Source: Segatella copri
GTDB lineage: Bacteria; Bacteroidota; Bacteroidia; Bacteroidales; Bacteroidaceae
DNA: 64,000 nucleotides
NCBI RefSeq assembly: GCF_019249655.2
Contig: NZ_CP137557.1
Coordinates: 1,609,001-1,673,000, forward strand
Direction: 5' to 3'
Below the pieces are notes generated by a model. That model saw only the letters and a list, made by a program, of their open reading frames with translations, was not told the origin of the DNA and searched no databases. This document shows, piece by piece, positions 23,709-33,669 of this stretch (within the stretch, counting starts at the first letter, position 1; each line of letters begins with the position of its first letter). The translations under genes and the position numbers were made by a program.

Positions 23709-25481
23709 TTATTTATATATAGGACCGTAGTTCTTGCAAGCACGGAAGTCTGCGCCTTCCTTGTCCATACCGAATGCGTTCCAAGATGCAGGACGGAAGA
23801 TCTTGTCGTCTTCTACGTTGTGCATGCATACTGGGATGCGAAGGATAGAGCAGAGGGTGATGAGGTCGGCACCGATATGGCCGTAGCTGATAGCACCATG
23901 GTTAGCGCCCCAGTTGTTCATCACTGAATATACATCCTTGAATGGAGCCTTGTCGCAAAGGCGTGGTGCGAACCAGGTAGTAGGCCATGTTGGGTCTGTA
24001 CGCTTGTCGAGAACCTTGTGAATCTCTGGATCAATCTCAACGGTCCAACCTTCTGCCAACTGGAGCACAGGACCAAGACCCTTTACGTGGTTCAGACGAA
24101 CCATGGTTACAGGCATGCCGCCCTTGCTGAGGAAGCTGGAAGAGAAACCGCCGCCACGGAAATAGTCACGGTTAGCAGGATACCAGGTAGTTGCCTTCAA
24201 GCACTTATCTACATCCTCCTCGGTCATCTCCCAAGGCTGCTTCATGATAGGGTTGCCCTCAGCATCTGTAGCCTGACCTGTGCCATCGAGTGTGGTAGCA
24301 CCAGAGTTGATCAAGTGGATGATACCACCAGCTGCCTGACCTGTAAGTTCCTTACCGGTAACACGCTTCACTGCCTCTGGACTCCAATAGGTACGAACGT
24401 CGCTGAAGATCTGAGCACGACCTGTCAACAGGTGGTTGAACAACATAGCTACACCGTTGCCTGCATCATTCTCTGTAGCGAGGATAATAGCTTCACGAAT
24501 ACCGTTCCAGTCGAATGAAGTATTAAGGAGTGCCTCAGGATAGTCGCCGTTAGGATAGAAGTCTGTCCACTGACGCTGTCCCTGGAAACCACCGGCGATG
24601 GCATTGTGACCCAATGCTTCCTCCTTGAAACCTAATTCTTTCAATCTTGGGTTACCATGCATCAAGTCGCGCATGATGATAGTCATCTTCACGATGAACT
24701 CCCAGTCAGCATCCTTCTGCTCACGTGTCTTTGCCTTTTCATGGTTGGCGATGTCCTCACCCTCATTGCACATACAGTGCTCGCGGGTCCATGCCATAGC
24801 CTTCTCGTATTCCACAGGGTCGTAGATACCCTCAGTCATGCGGCGGATAATCTCAGTAAGGTCAACACTTTCGTTGCGCATGCCGAGGTACTCCTGGAAG
24901 AAATTAGGGTCAACGATAGAACCTGCAATACCCATGCAGGCGCTACCCATAGAAAGATATGATTTTCCGCGCATGGTAGCTACAGCCTGGGCAGCTCTAG
25001 CAAAGCGCAAGATCTTTTCTGCTACATCAGCAGGGATAGAGTCGTCCTCCAAGTCCTGTACGTCATGGCCATAGATGCCGAAAGCTGGCAATCCCTTTTG
25101 GGCATGAGCTGCGAGAACAGCTGCCAGATAAACAGCACCCGGACGCTCTGTACCGTTGAATCCCCAAACAGCCTTAGGCCAATGTGGATTCATATCCATA
25201 GTCTCAGCACCATAGCACCAGCAGGAAGTAACGGTGATGGTAGAGCCAACACCCTCGCGCTCAAACTTCTCAGCGCAAGCTGCACTCTCTGCCACACGAC
25301 CAATTGTACTGTCTGCAATCACACACTCCACTGGTGAGCCATCGCCATTGCGTAAGTTCTCTGAAATGAGTTTGGCTACGGATTTAGCCAAGTTCATGGT
25401 TTTTTCCTCGAGGCTTTCACGTACGCCTCCTTGACGTCCGTCGATAGTAGGACGGATACCGATTTTAGGGTAGTTACTCAT
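23709..25481 (-). CDS. fucI: L-fucose isomerase
   Basis: 590 residues, the normal FucI length. Family blocks are [20 protein letters not shown] at the start, GIYGHDVQD, the manganese-binding glutamate region [11 protein letters not shown] and [11 protein letters not shown], and the C-terminal [14 protein letters not shown] histidine block. It converts L-fucose to L-fuculose as a cytosolic hexamer. It is the first gene of the operon, preceded by a promoter and an inverted repeat. No fucR regulator lies upstream; a HAD phosphatase on the same strand is next, so regulation comes from elsewhere. Confidence 0.96.
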   Translation of the reverse strand: MSNYPKIGIRPTIDGRQGGVRESLEEKTMNLAKSVAKLISENLRNGDGSPVECVIADSTIGRVAESAACAEKFEREGVGSTITVTSCWCYGAETMDMNPHWPKAVWGFNGTERPGAVYLAAVLAAHAQKGLPAFGIYGHDVQDLEDDSIPADVAEKILRFARAAQAVATMRGKSYLSMGSACMGIAGSIVDPNFFQEYLGMRNESVDLTEIIRRMTEGIYDPVEYEKAMAWTREHCMCNEGEDIANHEKAKTREQKDADWEFIVKMTIIMRDLMHGNPRLKELGFKEEALGHNAIAGGFQGQRQWTDFYPNGDYPEALLNTSFDWNGIREAIILATENDAGNGVAMLFNHLLTGRAQIFSDVRTYWSPEAVKRVTGKELTGQAAGGIIHLINSGATTLDGTGQATDAEGNPIMKQPWEMTEEDVDKCLKATTWYPANRDYFRGGGFSSSFLSKGGMPVTMVRLNHVKGLGPVLQLAEGWTVEIDPEIHKVLDKRTDPTWPTTWFAPRLCDKAPFKDVYSVMNNWGANHGAISYGHIGADLITLCSILRIPVCMHNVEDDKIFRPASWNAFGMDKEGADFRACKNYGPIYK

Positions 25482-25547
25482 AATTTTTATCTTTTAAGTT
25501 TTATAGGTTATTATTTTCTGCGTACATTGTATGCAATAATACAAGCA

Positions 25548-25580
25548 CAAAGGTAGTGATAAAACCTGATACTTATCACT
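25548..25580 (-). promoter_or_regulatory. fuc operon promoter with operator-like inverted repeat
   Basis: TACCTTTG on the complement (25548-25555) is the -7 element. AGTGATAA (25555-25562) and TTATCACT (25573-25580) form a perfect inverted repeat directly upstream of it, a good place for a fucose-responsive repressor or activator. The leader from here to the fucI start is about 65 nt. Confidence 0.6.
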
Positions 25581-25611
25581 TCCTTTATACTTTTTTATGT
25601 TTCTTTTTCCT

Positions 25612-26367
25612 TTATTTGGTGTCGCAGTTGTGCCTGATACTTCCGGTTGCAGCTATTAGGGTTTCAAAGTCATTACAGAACTCGGTCATCTGATGATAGA
25701 GCAGGTTGCTGCCCTTGTCTGATAACTCGTTGTCTGGAAGTGGACCGGAATTGATGGCAACTGTAAAGATGTTGGCGGCAACTCCGGCGCGAACGCCCAG
25801 GGGTGCATTCTCTACCACGATGCCTTCCCAAGGCTTCAGATTGCCTGCCTTCTGCAAGCCCATCAGATATGGATCAGGATTTGGCTTGCCACGCTTCACG
25901 TCGTAGGCGGTTACGATATGTGCTTCGTCCAGAAAGTCGCCGAAGTCGTTGAGTAATCGCATGATGAGCGGACGCTGACCGCTGCCCGTTACAACTCCCA
26001 CCTGCATACCGGCATTCTTGATTTTCTGCATGATTTCCTTCACGCCAGGGAATATCTCGGCGGTAGGCATCGAGTGGAAGATATCGGTCTTCACATCATA
26101 CATCTTCTGTGCCTCATCCAGGGAGATATCGATCCCCTTCTGCTTCTTCACCATCATCTGGATGGTGTCGATGCCTCGGGCTCCCTCGGTGGCGTAGGCA
26201 TCGGCGGCAGTCATGTGGATATCAAACTGCTTCATCGATTCCTGCCAAGCTACGGCATGATTAGGCATACTATTATATAATACGCCATCCATATCAAAAA
26301 GAACGGCTTTAGGGTTGAATTCCCCAAAGCCGTGGTCTTTTAAGTATTTTGAAATAATATCTTTCAT
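25612..26367 (-). CDS. HAD-family sugar phosphatase/phosphoglucomutase-like protein
   Basis: 251 residues. HAD motif I is LFDMDGVLYNS (residues 23-33), motif II is VVTGSGQ, the motif III lysine is in KRGKPNPDPYLMG, and motif IV is IVVENAPLGVRAG. The cap domain is the helical beta-phosphoglucomutase type (YATEGARG). It starts 3 bp after the pgi stop, so it is translated with pgi and likely serves sugar-phosphate repair or dephosphorylation. The specific substrate is not evident. It closes the lysS-gpsA-pgi-HAD run. Confidence 0.88.
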   Translation of the reverse strand: MKDIISKYLKDHGFGEFNPKAVLFDMDGVLYNSMPNHAVAWQESMKQFDIHMTAADAYATEGARGIDTIQMMVKKQKGIDISLDEAQKMYDVKTDIFHSMPTAEIFPGVKEIMQKIKNAGMQVGVVTGSGQRPLIMRLLNDFGDFLDEAHIVTAYDVKRGKPNPDPYLMGLQKAGNLKPWEGIVVENAPLGVRAGVAANIFTVAINSGPLPDNELSDKGSNLLYHQMTEFCNDFETLIAATGSIRHNCDTK

Positions 26368-26370
26368 CTA

Positions 26371-27729
26371 TTATTTTTCGTTAGCCAAACGCTCCTGAAT
26401 AGCCTTGCTCTCTGCCTCATAACCTGGCTTGTTGAGCAATGCGAACATGTTCTTCTTGTAAGCCTCAACACCTGGCTGGTTGAATGGGTTTACCTCTTCC
26501 AAGAGACCGCTGATACCGCAAGCCTTCTCAAAGAAGTAGATCAACTGACCAAGGTAGTAAGCGTTCAACTCAGGTACGTTAACCAAGATGTTAGGAACAC
26601 CACCGTCAACGTGAGCCAAACGGGTACCGAGCTCTGCCATCTTGTTCACCTCGTCAACACGCTTGCCCTCAAGGAAGTTCAAACCATCAAGGTTCTCATC
26701 ATCGTGTGGGAAGAGCAACTTCTCGTTAGGAGTCTCAACGCTGATAACAGTCTCGAAGATAGAGCGCTCGCCCTCCTGAATCCACTGACCCATAGAGTGA
26801 AGGTCGGTAGTAAAGTCGCAAGCTGCAGGGAAGATACCCTTCTGGTCCTTACCCTCGCTCTCACCATAGAGCTGCTTCCACCACTCAGCAAAGTAGTGAA
26901 GCTTTGGCTGGAAGTTGCATACAATCTCAATCTTCTTGCCAGCCTGTGTATAGAGAGCCTGACGTGTAGCTGCATAGATAGCTGCTGGGTTCTCCTCGAA
27001 GGCTACGTCCTTGCCGCAAGCCTTCTCCATGTCAGCAGCACCTGCAACGAGCTGCTTTACATCGAAGCCAGCTACTGCGATAGGCAACAAACCTACTGGA
27101 GTCAATACAGAGAAGCGACCACCTACATTGTCAGGGATGATGAAGCTCTTGTAACCCTCCTTGTCAGCGCAAGTGCGGGCAGCACCCTTCTTGGCATCGG
27201 TAACGGCTACGATAACATCCTTAGCCTCGTCCTTGCCGCGCTGATCCTCGCACTGCTTTTTCAAGAGACGGAAAGCGAGAGCTGTCTCAGTAGTGGTACC
27301 AGACTTAGAGATATTGATGACACCAAACTTCTTGTCCTTCAAGAAAGAAGTCAACTCGAAGAGGTAATCCTCACCGATATTGTTACCTGCGAAGAGGATA
27401 GTTGGGTTCTTCTTGTCGTTTACGAGCCAAGCGAAAGAGTTGCTGAGGCCTTCAATAACGGCGCGAGCACCGAGGTAGCTACCACCGATACCTGCAACCA
27501 CAACAACCTCACACTTTTCGCGCAAAGTGTTGGCAACAGCCTGAATCTCGTCGAGGAACTTTGGAGTGATAGAAGATGGCAAATGCAACCATCCCAAGAA
27601 ATCGTTACCTTCACATGTGCCGTTCTCAAGAGCTTCCTGAGCGGCCTTAACCTTAGGCTCGTAAGCCTTTACTGCACCCTCTGCAAGGAATGATGCAGCC
27701 TTTGTAATGTTTAAGCTGATACTTTTCAT
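26371..27729 (-). CDS. pgi: Glucose-6-phosphate isomerase
   Basis: 452 residues, the shorter bacterial type. Signature segments are [18 protein letters not shown] (sugar-phosphate loop), [20 protein letters not shown], the glutamate-bearing [15 protein letters not shown], and [14 protein letters not shown] near the C-terminus with the catalytic lysine. It interconverts glucose-6-P and fructose-6-P in the cytosol. It lies 8 bp after gpsA and 3 bp before the HAD gene. Codon use is strongly biased, as in a highly expressed glycolytic gene. Confidence 0.97.
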   Translation of the reverse strand: MKSISLNITKAASFLAEGAVKAYEPKVKAAQEALENGTCEGNDFLGWLHLPSSITPKFLDEIQAVANTLREKCEVVVVAGIGGSYLGARAVIEGLSNSFAWLVNDKKNPTILFAGNNIGEDYLFELTSFLKDKKFGVINISKSGTTTETALAFRLLKKQCEDQRGKDEAKDVIVAVTDAKKGAARTCADKEGYKSFIIPDNVGGRFSVLTPVGLLPIAVAGFDVKQLVAGAADMEKACGKDVAFEENPAAIYAATRQALYTQAGKKIEIVCNFQPKLHYFAEWWKQLYGESEGKDQKGIFPAACDFTTDLHSMGQWIQEGERSIFETVISVETPNEKLLFPHDDENLDGLNFLEGKRVDEVNKMAELGTRLAHVDGGVPNILVNVPELNAYYLGQLIYFFEKACGISGLLEEVNPFNQPGVEAYKKNMFALLNKPGYEAESKAIQERLANEK

Positions 27730-27737
27730 TTTTTCTT

Positions 27738-28736
27738 TTATCTAAATGAATCTGTTAAAAGTTTAATCTCTATTTGCGGACTGATGCGCTCGTACAATAT
27801 ATTATATACGGCATCGAGGATTGGCATGTTGACGTGCATGTGGCGATTGATTTCCTTCATGCACTTGGTACCGAAATATCCCTCGGCAATCATCTCCATC
27901 TCTATCTGCGCACTCTTCACGCTGTAACCTTTGCCTATCATGGTTCCGAAGGTGCGGTTTCTGGAAAAGTTGCTATAACCCGTTACCAGTAGGTCGCCCA
28001 GATACACCGAGTCGTACATGCTTCGGTCGATAGGATGAACGGCTGTCAGAAAGCGATGCATCTCCTGTACGGCGTTCGACATGAGCACCGCCTGGAAATT
28101 GTCGCCGTACTTCAGTCCGCCACAGATACCTGCGGCGATGGCATATACGTTTTTCAGCACCGAAGAGTATTCAATGCCAATCACGTCGCTTGATGTCTTG
28201 GTCTTGATATACTCGCTTGCCAAACAATCGTTGGCAAAGGCGCGGGCTTTCTCCGTATCGCTACAGCCCACCGTGAGATAGCTCAGTCGTTCCAGGGCTA
28301 CCTCCTCAGCATGAGAAGGACCACCGATGCATGCCAGGTTCTCGTAAGGCACGTCATATACCTGATGGAAATATTCCGAGCAGACGAGGTTCTCGTCAGG
28401 CACGATACCCTTGATGGCTGTGATGATAAACTTATCGCTGAGTCGGGTCTTGAGCTTCTTGAGATGATTCTTCAAATAAGGCGATGGGGTGACGAATACA
28501 AGTGTATCGTAGTTCTGCACTATCTTGTTGATGTCGGAAGAGAAGAATATCTCATCCACATTGAATCGTGCCGACATCAGATAGGCAGGGTTGTGACCCA
28601 TGCGCTTGAAGTCCTCGATGCGGTCGTCGCGACGCATATACCAACCTATGTGATGAGTATGCCCCACCACAATCTTGGCAATGGCTGTAGCCCAGCTACC
28701 GCCGCCAATTATCGCTATTTTTCCGCAGTTATACAC
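27738..28736 (-). CDS. gpsA: Glycerol-3-phosphate dehydrogenase [NAD(P)+]
   Basis: 332 residues. The N-terminal Rossmann loop is [15 protein letters not shown], followed by [16 protein letters not shown] and the catalytic lysines in [13 protein letters not shown] and [22 protein letters not shown]-terminal GDLLVTGYS and SRNRTFG bind substrate phosphate. It makes sn-glycerol-3-P for phospholipid synthesis. It stands between lysS and pgi, a common Bacteroidales arrangement. Most of the 139-bp gap from lysS is AT repeat. Confidence 0.95.
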   Translation of the reverse strand: MYNCGKIAIIGGGSWATAIAKIVVGHTHHIGWYMRRDDRIEDFKRMGHNPAYLMSARFNVDEIFFSSDINKIVQNYDTLVFVTPSPYLKNHLKKLKTRLSDKFIITAIKGIVPDENLVCSEYFHQVYDVPYENLACIGGPSHAEEVALERLSYLTVGCSDTEKARAFANDCLASEYIKTKTSSDVIGIEYSSVLKNVYAIAAGICGGLKYGDNFQAVLMSNAVQEMHRFLTAVHPIDRSMYDSVYLGDLLVTGYSNFSRNRTFGTMIGKGYSVKSAQIEMEMIAEGYFGTKCMKEINRHMHVNMPILDAVYNILYERISPQIEIKLLTDSFR

Positions 28737-28753
28737 TTCGAATGAATTTATAA

Positions 28754-28884
28754 ATTAATAATTAATAATTAATAATGTATAATGAGGCTTTCGCCTTTGT
28801 TTGTAGATATAATGTATAACTAATAAAAAGCCGGAACTCTTTATTAATTATACATTATTAATTATACATTATCAATTATGCATT
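28754..28884. repeat. AT-rich 7-bp and 14-bp tandem repeats between lysS and gpsA
   Basis: ATTAATA three times (28754-28774), then ATGTATAATGAG, and on the lysS side ATTAATTATACATT twice (28843-28870) with a diverged third copy (28871-28884) running into the lysS stop codon. The two sides are partly inverted (AATGTATAAT against ATTATACATT), so a hairpin can form in the transcript. Confidence 0.65.
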
Positions 28885-30606
28885 TGCTGCATTGATCCAG
28901 CCCTGGATGTCATCAACAGAAGGCTTCTCGTAGCCGAGCTTGTACTTCTTGTTGATTTCTCCAATCTTCTGCTGCAAGCCTTGTGCTTTTTCTTCACGGA
29001 TATCAGAGATGAGGTTGAAGCCTGCCTTGCGGAGCACGTATGCCCAATCCTCTGGCACGCCAATCTCTGCCCATTCCTTGATGGTGCTCTGTGGCATCTT
29101 CTTCTCTGGCTTCATCTGTGGGAAGAACAATACCTCCTGGATGAAGGTCTTGCCTGTCATCAGCATTACCAAACGGTCGATACCGATACCGATACCTGAT
29201 GTTGGAGGCATACCGTACTGGAGGGCACGGAGGAAGTCCTGGTCGATGATCATTGCCTCGTCATCACCCTTGTCGGCAAGCTTCATCTGGTCGATGAAAC
29301 GCTCTTCCTGGTCGATTGGGTCGTTGAGCTCAGAGTATGCATTGGCAAGCTCCTTACCATTTACCATCAACTCGAAACGCTCGGTCAAGCCTGGCTTAGA
29401 GCGGTGCATCTTGGTCAGTGGAGACATCTCTACTGGATAGTCGGTGATGAAGGTTGGCTGGAGGAAGGTGCCCTCGCAGAACTCGCCGAAGAGTTCGTCA
29501 ATCAACTTACCCTTACCCATGGTCTCATCTACGTCCATGCCCTTCTCCTTGCAGAATGCGCGGATTTCTTCCTCTGTCTTGCCGTTGCAGTCGAAACCGG
29601 TCTTCTCCTTGATGGCATCGAGGATAGGCAGACGGCGATATGGAGCCTTGAAACTGATGATGTTGCCATCAATCTCGCGCTCTGGCTTGCCGTTAACGGC
29701 GATACAGATAGTTTCGAGCAATTTCTCTGTGAATGACATCATCCAGTTGTAGTCCTTGTACTGAACATAAAGCTCCATGCAGGTGAACTCTGGGTTGTGG
29801 TTGCGGTCCATGCCCTCGTTGCGGAAGTTCTTGCCAATCTCATAGACACCCTCGAAACCACCTACGATGAGGCGCTTCAGATAGAGCTCTGTAGCGATAC
29901 GCATGTACATATCCTGGTCGAGCGCATTGAAGTGGGTGATGAATGGGCGGGCAGAAGCACCACCTGCGATGCTCTGGAGAGTAGGAGTCTCTACCTCTGT
30001 ATAGCCAGCATTATCCAAAACGCTGCGCAGGGTGCGGAGCACGGTGGCACGCTGCAGGAATGTATCCTTCACACCATCGTTTACGATGAGGTCAACATAG
30101 CGCTGACGGTAACGCAACTCTGGATCATCAAACTTATCGTATGCTACGCCGTCCTTGTACTTCACGATAGGGAGTGGCTTCAAGCTCTTGGAGAGCAGAC
30201 ACAATTCCTTGGCGTGAACAGAAATCTCGCCAGTCTGTGTGCGGAATACGAAACCCTTTATGCCGATGAAGTCACCGATGTCAAGAAGCTTCTTGAATAC
30301 TGTATTGTAAAGGTCTTTGTTCTCGTCTGGACAAATCTCGTCGCGGGCGATATAGACCTGGATTCTTCCCTTTGAGTCCTGCAACTCAGCGAAGCTTGCT
30401 TTACCCATCACGCGGCGACCCATCATACGGCCAGCGATAACTACCTGGCGTGGCTCGTCCTCGTCCTTGAATTCAGCCTTGATGTCTGTGCTGAATGCAT
30501 TGGTTGGAAACTCTGCTGCTGGATATGGATCGATGCCCATCTCGCGCAATGTCTGAAGACTCTGTCTGCGAACGATTTCCTGTTCGCTTAACTCTAAAAT
30601 GTTCAT
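28876..30606 (-). CDS. lysS: Lysyl-tRNA synthetase (class II)
   Basis: 576 residues. An N-terminal OB-fold anticodon-binding domain (about 50-170, with [18 protein letters not shown]) precedes the class II core. Motif 1 is around [12 protein letters not shown], motif 2 around [19 protein letters not shown], and motif 3 is [12 protein letters not shown]. About 75 residues follow motif 3, a C-terminal extension ([15 protein letters not shown]) found in Bacteroidales enzymes. The function is charging tRNA-Lys. It is the first gene of the lysS-gpsA-pgi-HAD run. No T-box is visible in the short leader. Confidence 0.97.
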   Translation of the reverse strand: MNILELSEQEIVRRQSLQTLREMGIDPYPAAEFPTNAFSTDIKAEFKDEDEPRQVVIAGRMMGRRVMGKASFAELQDSKGRIQVYIARDEICPDENKDLYNTVFKKLLDIGDFIGIKGFVFRTQTGEISVHAKELCLLSKSLKPLPIVKYKDGVAYDKFDDPELRYRQRYVDLIVNDGVKDTFLQRATVLRTLRSVLDNAGYTEVETPTLQSIAGGASARPFITHFNALDQDMYMRIATELYLKRLIVGGFEGVYEIGKNFRNEGMDRNHNPEFTCMELYVQYKDYNWMMSFTEKLLETICIAVNGKPEREIDGNIISFKAPYRRLPILDAIKEKTGFDCNGKTEEEIRAFCKEKGMDVDETMGKGKLIDELFGEFCEGTFLQPTFITDYPVEMSPLTKMHRSKPGLTERFELMVNGKELANAYSELNDPIDQEERFIDQMKLADKGDDEAMIIDQDFLRALQYGMPPTSGIGIGIDRLVMLMTGKTFIQEVLFFPQMKPEKKMPQSTIKEWAEIGVPEDWAYVLRKAGFNLISDIREEKAQGLQQKIGEINKKYKLGYEKPSVDDIQGWINAANA

Positions 30607-30647
30607 ATTATATTCAGATATATCTTTTTATTTTCTTATTTTTGGTG

Positions 30648-30655
30648 CAAAAATA
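30648..30655 (-). promoter_or_regulatory. -7 element of lysS
   Basis: TATTTTTG on the complement, about 42 bp before the start codon. Confidence 0.5.
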
Positions 30656-30713
30656 CAAATAATTTTCCAAACTCTTGTGCTATTTTTATGCTTTTTAATA
30701 TAAATAAGGTGAT

Positions 30714-32987
30714 TTATATGCAATCAATCACTTCCTTTGCTACATCTATAGGGCTTCCTTCTGCTTTCGATGAATATGGGCTTTTCTGTAGAGTCCATGG
30801 TTCTTCCAGTCCATACCAGTCGATTCGTGGAGTATTTTGCAGCGATAATTGGCTGGCTAGCGATTTCATGAAGGTACTCCAGCGCAGGTAGTAGAAATCC
30901 TTCAGCAATCCTTGCCATTCCTTGTGACCGTAATCGTGAAGCCCACCATTATCAGCACAGATTCTGTTGCCCCAGGTGGTTATCTGCACGCGGGCGTTCC
31001 ATTCGTAAAGGTCCTTTTCTTCGGCTGTCTTTCCTAAGTTTCTGGCTTCTTCTATCCAGTGCCCCAGACGGAACTCCTGACGGGTGCCGAGCAACTTGTC
31101 CTGTAGCAGAATCATCTTCAGGAAGCGATCGGAATCCTTCTTGAATTCCTGTCGTGAGAATGACTTGTAATCAGCCATGGTCTTCAGATACTGCTTGCGC
31201 CCCTGGTCGGCGAGAGCCTGGCGACAGATGTCTACCAGGTCGTACTCGAAATTGTTGTTGCCCCGATATTTCTCTGCTACGCTGGTAAGGAGGATGGCAG
31301 CCTGGCGGGTATCCTCCGGGTCGTAGTAGTTGCTCATCAGCGACCAGGTTGAAACCTGATAACTGTTCAGCGATGGACGGGCGCAGAAGATGCTCTCGTG
31401 GGTGCCCTGCTGAATGTTGCCCTTCGGACAGTTGTAGATGCTTTGTGCAAGAAGAATCCATGCCTTCTCTATTGTGGCATCATGAACGCCATATCGGGCA
31501 TAGCAATATTCCCTGATCCAGTCTTCCTTGGTTATCTTTTCTGCACGCCATGGCAACTCGCTCATCAGTTCGAACATCACGGGGTTGTTCTCTGAACCTT
31601 CCATGGTGAAGCCCCAACCTTTAAGTGAAGAGTGAAGAGTGAGGAGTGAAGAATTCTCTTGTTTTGGGGTGTCCTTTTTCCCCGTTGCCAGATAGAAGTT
31701 ATTGAGAAGTTGGTCCATTCGTCCATGAAGTCCTACGTTGCCTCCGAAGTTTTCGAGCAGACAGAAGAGCCACTGGTGCTTGCCATAGATGCCTTCTTTC
31801 TTACTTGTGCTGAAATCTTTCTTCCCCGTGCCGGATGTATTTTCCCCTGTGCAGAAATCTTTGAAATTCTGGCGACTTTCAGAAAAGAGGTCGAGAACAA
31901 GCAGGTCGCCTACCTTCAGATTGGCTATCATCTGGGGTCTTGGATTCTCGTTCCATCCCTGTACCACCCAGATTGCATGCGGATTGGCTCGCTTCATCGC
32001 ACTCATCAAGGCTTCTCCTGCCTTGCCGTAATCCACCGCAGCATCGTTGCCGCTTTCATGGAATGGGTCCATGGAGTAGTAATCGGATTTGCCGTAGAGT
32101 CGGGTTAGCTCCTTATAATATAGGTCTGCGATTTCTGCAAACCGGCTATCGGTAGGGGATAGGTTGGCTGGGCGCTGGTAACTGTTCCATCTACCGGCAT
32201 CGGTTACGTTCAGTCCCAGTTTCTGTTTGGCATCGTGAGGTACCATGCCGCAATATCCTGGTAAAACGGGTTTCATGCCCATCTCCTTCATTCTGGCAAG
32301 AATCTTCTTCTGCAGGGCTTCCTGCTGCTTGTACCAGTTCAGGGGTAGTGGACCGCCCCAACCTTCCAGGTTGTTCATCTCCCACCAGGCAAGGAAGGCA
32401 GGACCGGCGATGAATTTGCCTACTTCCTCCTCTGAGTATCCCAGTTTCAGGAGCATGTTGCGCCATACGCTTTCTGTGCCCACGGCGGCAAGCGGCATAT
32501 TGATGCCATGCAGCGCCATCCAGTCTATCTCTTTCTGCCATCGGTTCCAGTTCCAGAATGCCATTGTATAGGAAAAGGTGCAATAGTTGAAGTTATAGCG
32601 CAGCTTCAGGTCCGTTTCGTGGCGTTCCTTCTGTTTCACGACAGGAAGAACGGCTGGCAGCTTCACGTTCATGTTGTTCCAGGAGATGTGGATGCCGGCA
32701 TGGTGCTTCAGATACCAGTTGATGCCCACGGCGATGTTCACCCAGGAGTTTCCCCGGATGATAATTGGGTTGTTTTTGCCTGCGGCAGATTTTGAAGCGG
32801 CTGATGTGCTGTTTCCTTTTCTGGTTTTGGCTTGGTCTATCTCGAAGAAATCCTTGTCCGATTTCACAAGCACGGTTTTAAACTTGGCGGCGGCTCCCTT
32901 GTCTATTCGATTCAGAAGGTCGTCTGCCGGATTGGCGAATGCTCCAAGAGCAACGGTGCATAATAGTCCTACAAGTACTTTTCTCAT
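30714..32987 (-). CDS. Alpha-N-acetylglucosaminidase, GH89 (NAGLU family)
   Basis: 757 residues with an N-terminal signal peptide (cleavage near ALGAFA). The order is the family's: an N-terminal alpha/beta domain, then the catalytic barrel from RYNFNYCTFSYTMAFWNWNR through ALHGINMPLAAVGTE, PGYCGMVPHD and DPFHESG, then an all-helical C-terminal domain. GH89 enzymes release terminal alpha-GlcNAc, found on gastric-type mucin. Two surface loops are longer than usual: residues about 375-395 (Ser/Thr/Lys-rich) and about 440-455, the second encoded by heptanucleotide repeats. The frame is intact. It is monocistronic with its own promoter. Confidence 0.92.
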   Translation of the reverse strand: MRKVLVGLLCTVALGAFANPADDLLNRIDKGAAAKFKTVLVKSDKDFFEIDQAKTRKGNSTSAASKSAAGKNNPIIIRGNSWVNIAVGINWYLKHHAGIHISWNNMNVKLPAVLPVVKQKERHETDLKLRYNFNYCTFSYTMAFWNWNRWQKEIDWMALHGINMPLAAVGTESVWRNMLLKLGYSEEEVGKFIAGPAFLAWWEMNNLEGWGGPLPLNWYKQQEALQKKILARMKEMGMKPVLPGYCGMVPHDAKQKLGLNVTDAGRWNSYQRPANLSPTDSRFAEIADLYYKELTRLYGKSDYYSMDPFHESGNDAAVDYGKAGEALMSAMKRANPHAIWVVQGWNENPRPQMIANLKVGDLLVLDLFSESRQNFKDFCTGENTSGTGKKDFSTSKKEGIYGKHQWLFCLLENFGGNVGLHGRMDQLLNNFYLATGKKDTPKQENSSLLTLHSSLKGWGFTMEGSENNPVMFELMSELPWRAEKITKEDWIREYCYARYGVHDATIEKAWILLAQSIYNCPKGNIQQGTHESIFCARPSLNSYQVSTWSLMSNYYDPEDTRQAAILLTSVAEKYRGNNNFEYDLVDICRQALADQGRKQYLKTMADYKSFSRQEFKKDSDRFLKMILLQDKLLGTRQEFRLGHWIEEARNLGKTAEEKDLYEWNARVQITTWGNRICADNGGLHDYGHKEWQGLLKDFYYLRWSTFMKSLASQLSLQNTPRIDWYGLEEPWTLQKSPYSSKAEGSPIDVAKEVIDCI
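31624..31651. repeat. Four heptanucleotide repeats inside the GH89 coding sequence
   Basis: AGTGAAG, AGTGAAG, AGTGAGG, AGTGAAG in register. The total (28 bp) is not a multiple of three, so gain or loss of one unit would shift the frame of the enzyme. Confidence 0.8.
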
Positions 32988-33035
32988 AAAGTTGTTATTA
33001 GTATTTTAATTGCCGAATGCAGCTATATTTCGGGA

Positions 33036-33043
33036 CAAAGATA
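33036..33043 (-). promoter_or_regulatory. -7 element of the GH89 gene
   Basis: TATCTTTG on the complement with a TTG about 20 bp upstream; the leader is about 45 nt. Confidence 0.5.
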
Positions 33044-33104
33044 ACGGAAAAAGCTGATAATACCAAGTAAAAAGTGCTTAAAAGATTAAAAAAGACTTAT
33101 TTAT

Positions 33105-33135
33105 TTTGTTTTGTCTTGGATTTGCATTACTTTTG
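33105..33135 (+). promoter_or_regulatory. Promoter of the menaquinone operon
   Basis: TTTG (33105-33108), 19 bp, TACTTTTG (33128-33135). The leader to the menI start is about 60 nt. Confidence 0.6.
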
Positions 33136-33201
33136 CAAGAAAATGGGGAATGGGGTGAAGCCCTGAAATCCCAGAAACAACCAACTTAAATTTTGATAAG
33201 G

Positions 33202-33666
33202 ATGAACATAGACGAATTAGTAAAAAGAATAAGTAAAACCGATGGACTATCTAAAACCCTCGGAATGCATTTTATCTCAACCCCTGAGCCTGATACGCTT
33301 CAGGCTTCAATGAAGGTGGATGAGCGCAATCGCCAACCTTTCGGCTTCTTGAGTGGTGGTGCTTCTCTGGCGCTTGCCGAGAATGTAGCAGGCATCGGTT
33401 CTCTGGCTCTTTGTCCAGGACAGATTGCTGTGGGCATCAATGTGAGCGGAACTCATGTGCAGGCTGTAAGTGAGGGTGATACGGTTACGGCATACGCCAA
33501 ACTCGTACACAAGGGCAGAACCTTGCATACTTGGGAGGTTGCTATCAAGAATACTGCGGGTGAATTGATTTGCACCGTGCAGGTAACCAACTATGTGTTT
33601 ACTCCTAAAAAGAATGAGGCGAAGAAAGAAACAGATAAAGAGAATTCTAAAAAGACAGAAGAATAA
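33202..33666 (+). CDS. menI: Hotdog-fold thioesterase, probable DHNA-CoA hydrolase
   Basis: 154 residues from ATG 33202; an upstream in-frame TTG at 33193 is less likely. The PaaI/YbgC-type hotdog motif is FLSGGASLALAENVAGIGS, with the catalytic acid in the long helix (Glu). A Lys/Glu-rich tail of about 22 residues ends the protein. It is the first gene of an operon with menF, menD and menB, 3 bp before menF, so it most likely hydrolyses 1,4-dihydroxy-2-naphthoyl-CoA, the product of MenB. The fold alone does not prove the substrate. Confidence 0.85.
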   Translation: MNIDELVKRISKTDGLSKTLGMHFISTPEPDTLQASMKVDERNRQPFGFLSGGASLALAENVAGIGSLALCPGQIAVGINVSGTHVQAVSEGDTVTAYAKLVHKGRTLHTWEVAIKNTAGELICTVQVTNYVFTPKKNEAKKETDKENSKKTEE

Positions 33667-33669
33667 GGT

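Noticed and set aside
30607..30713. T-box or other leader RNA before lysS
   Set aside because: The leader is short and shows no T-box specifier or antiterminator.
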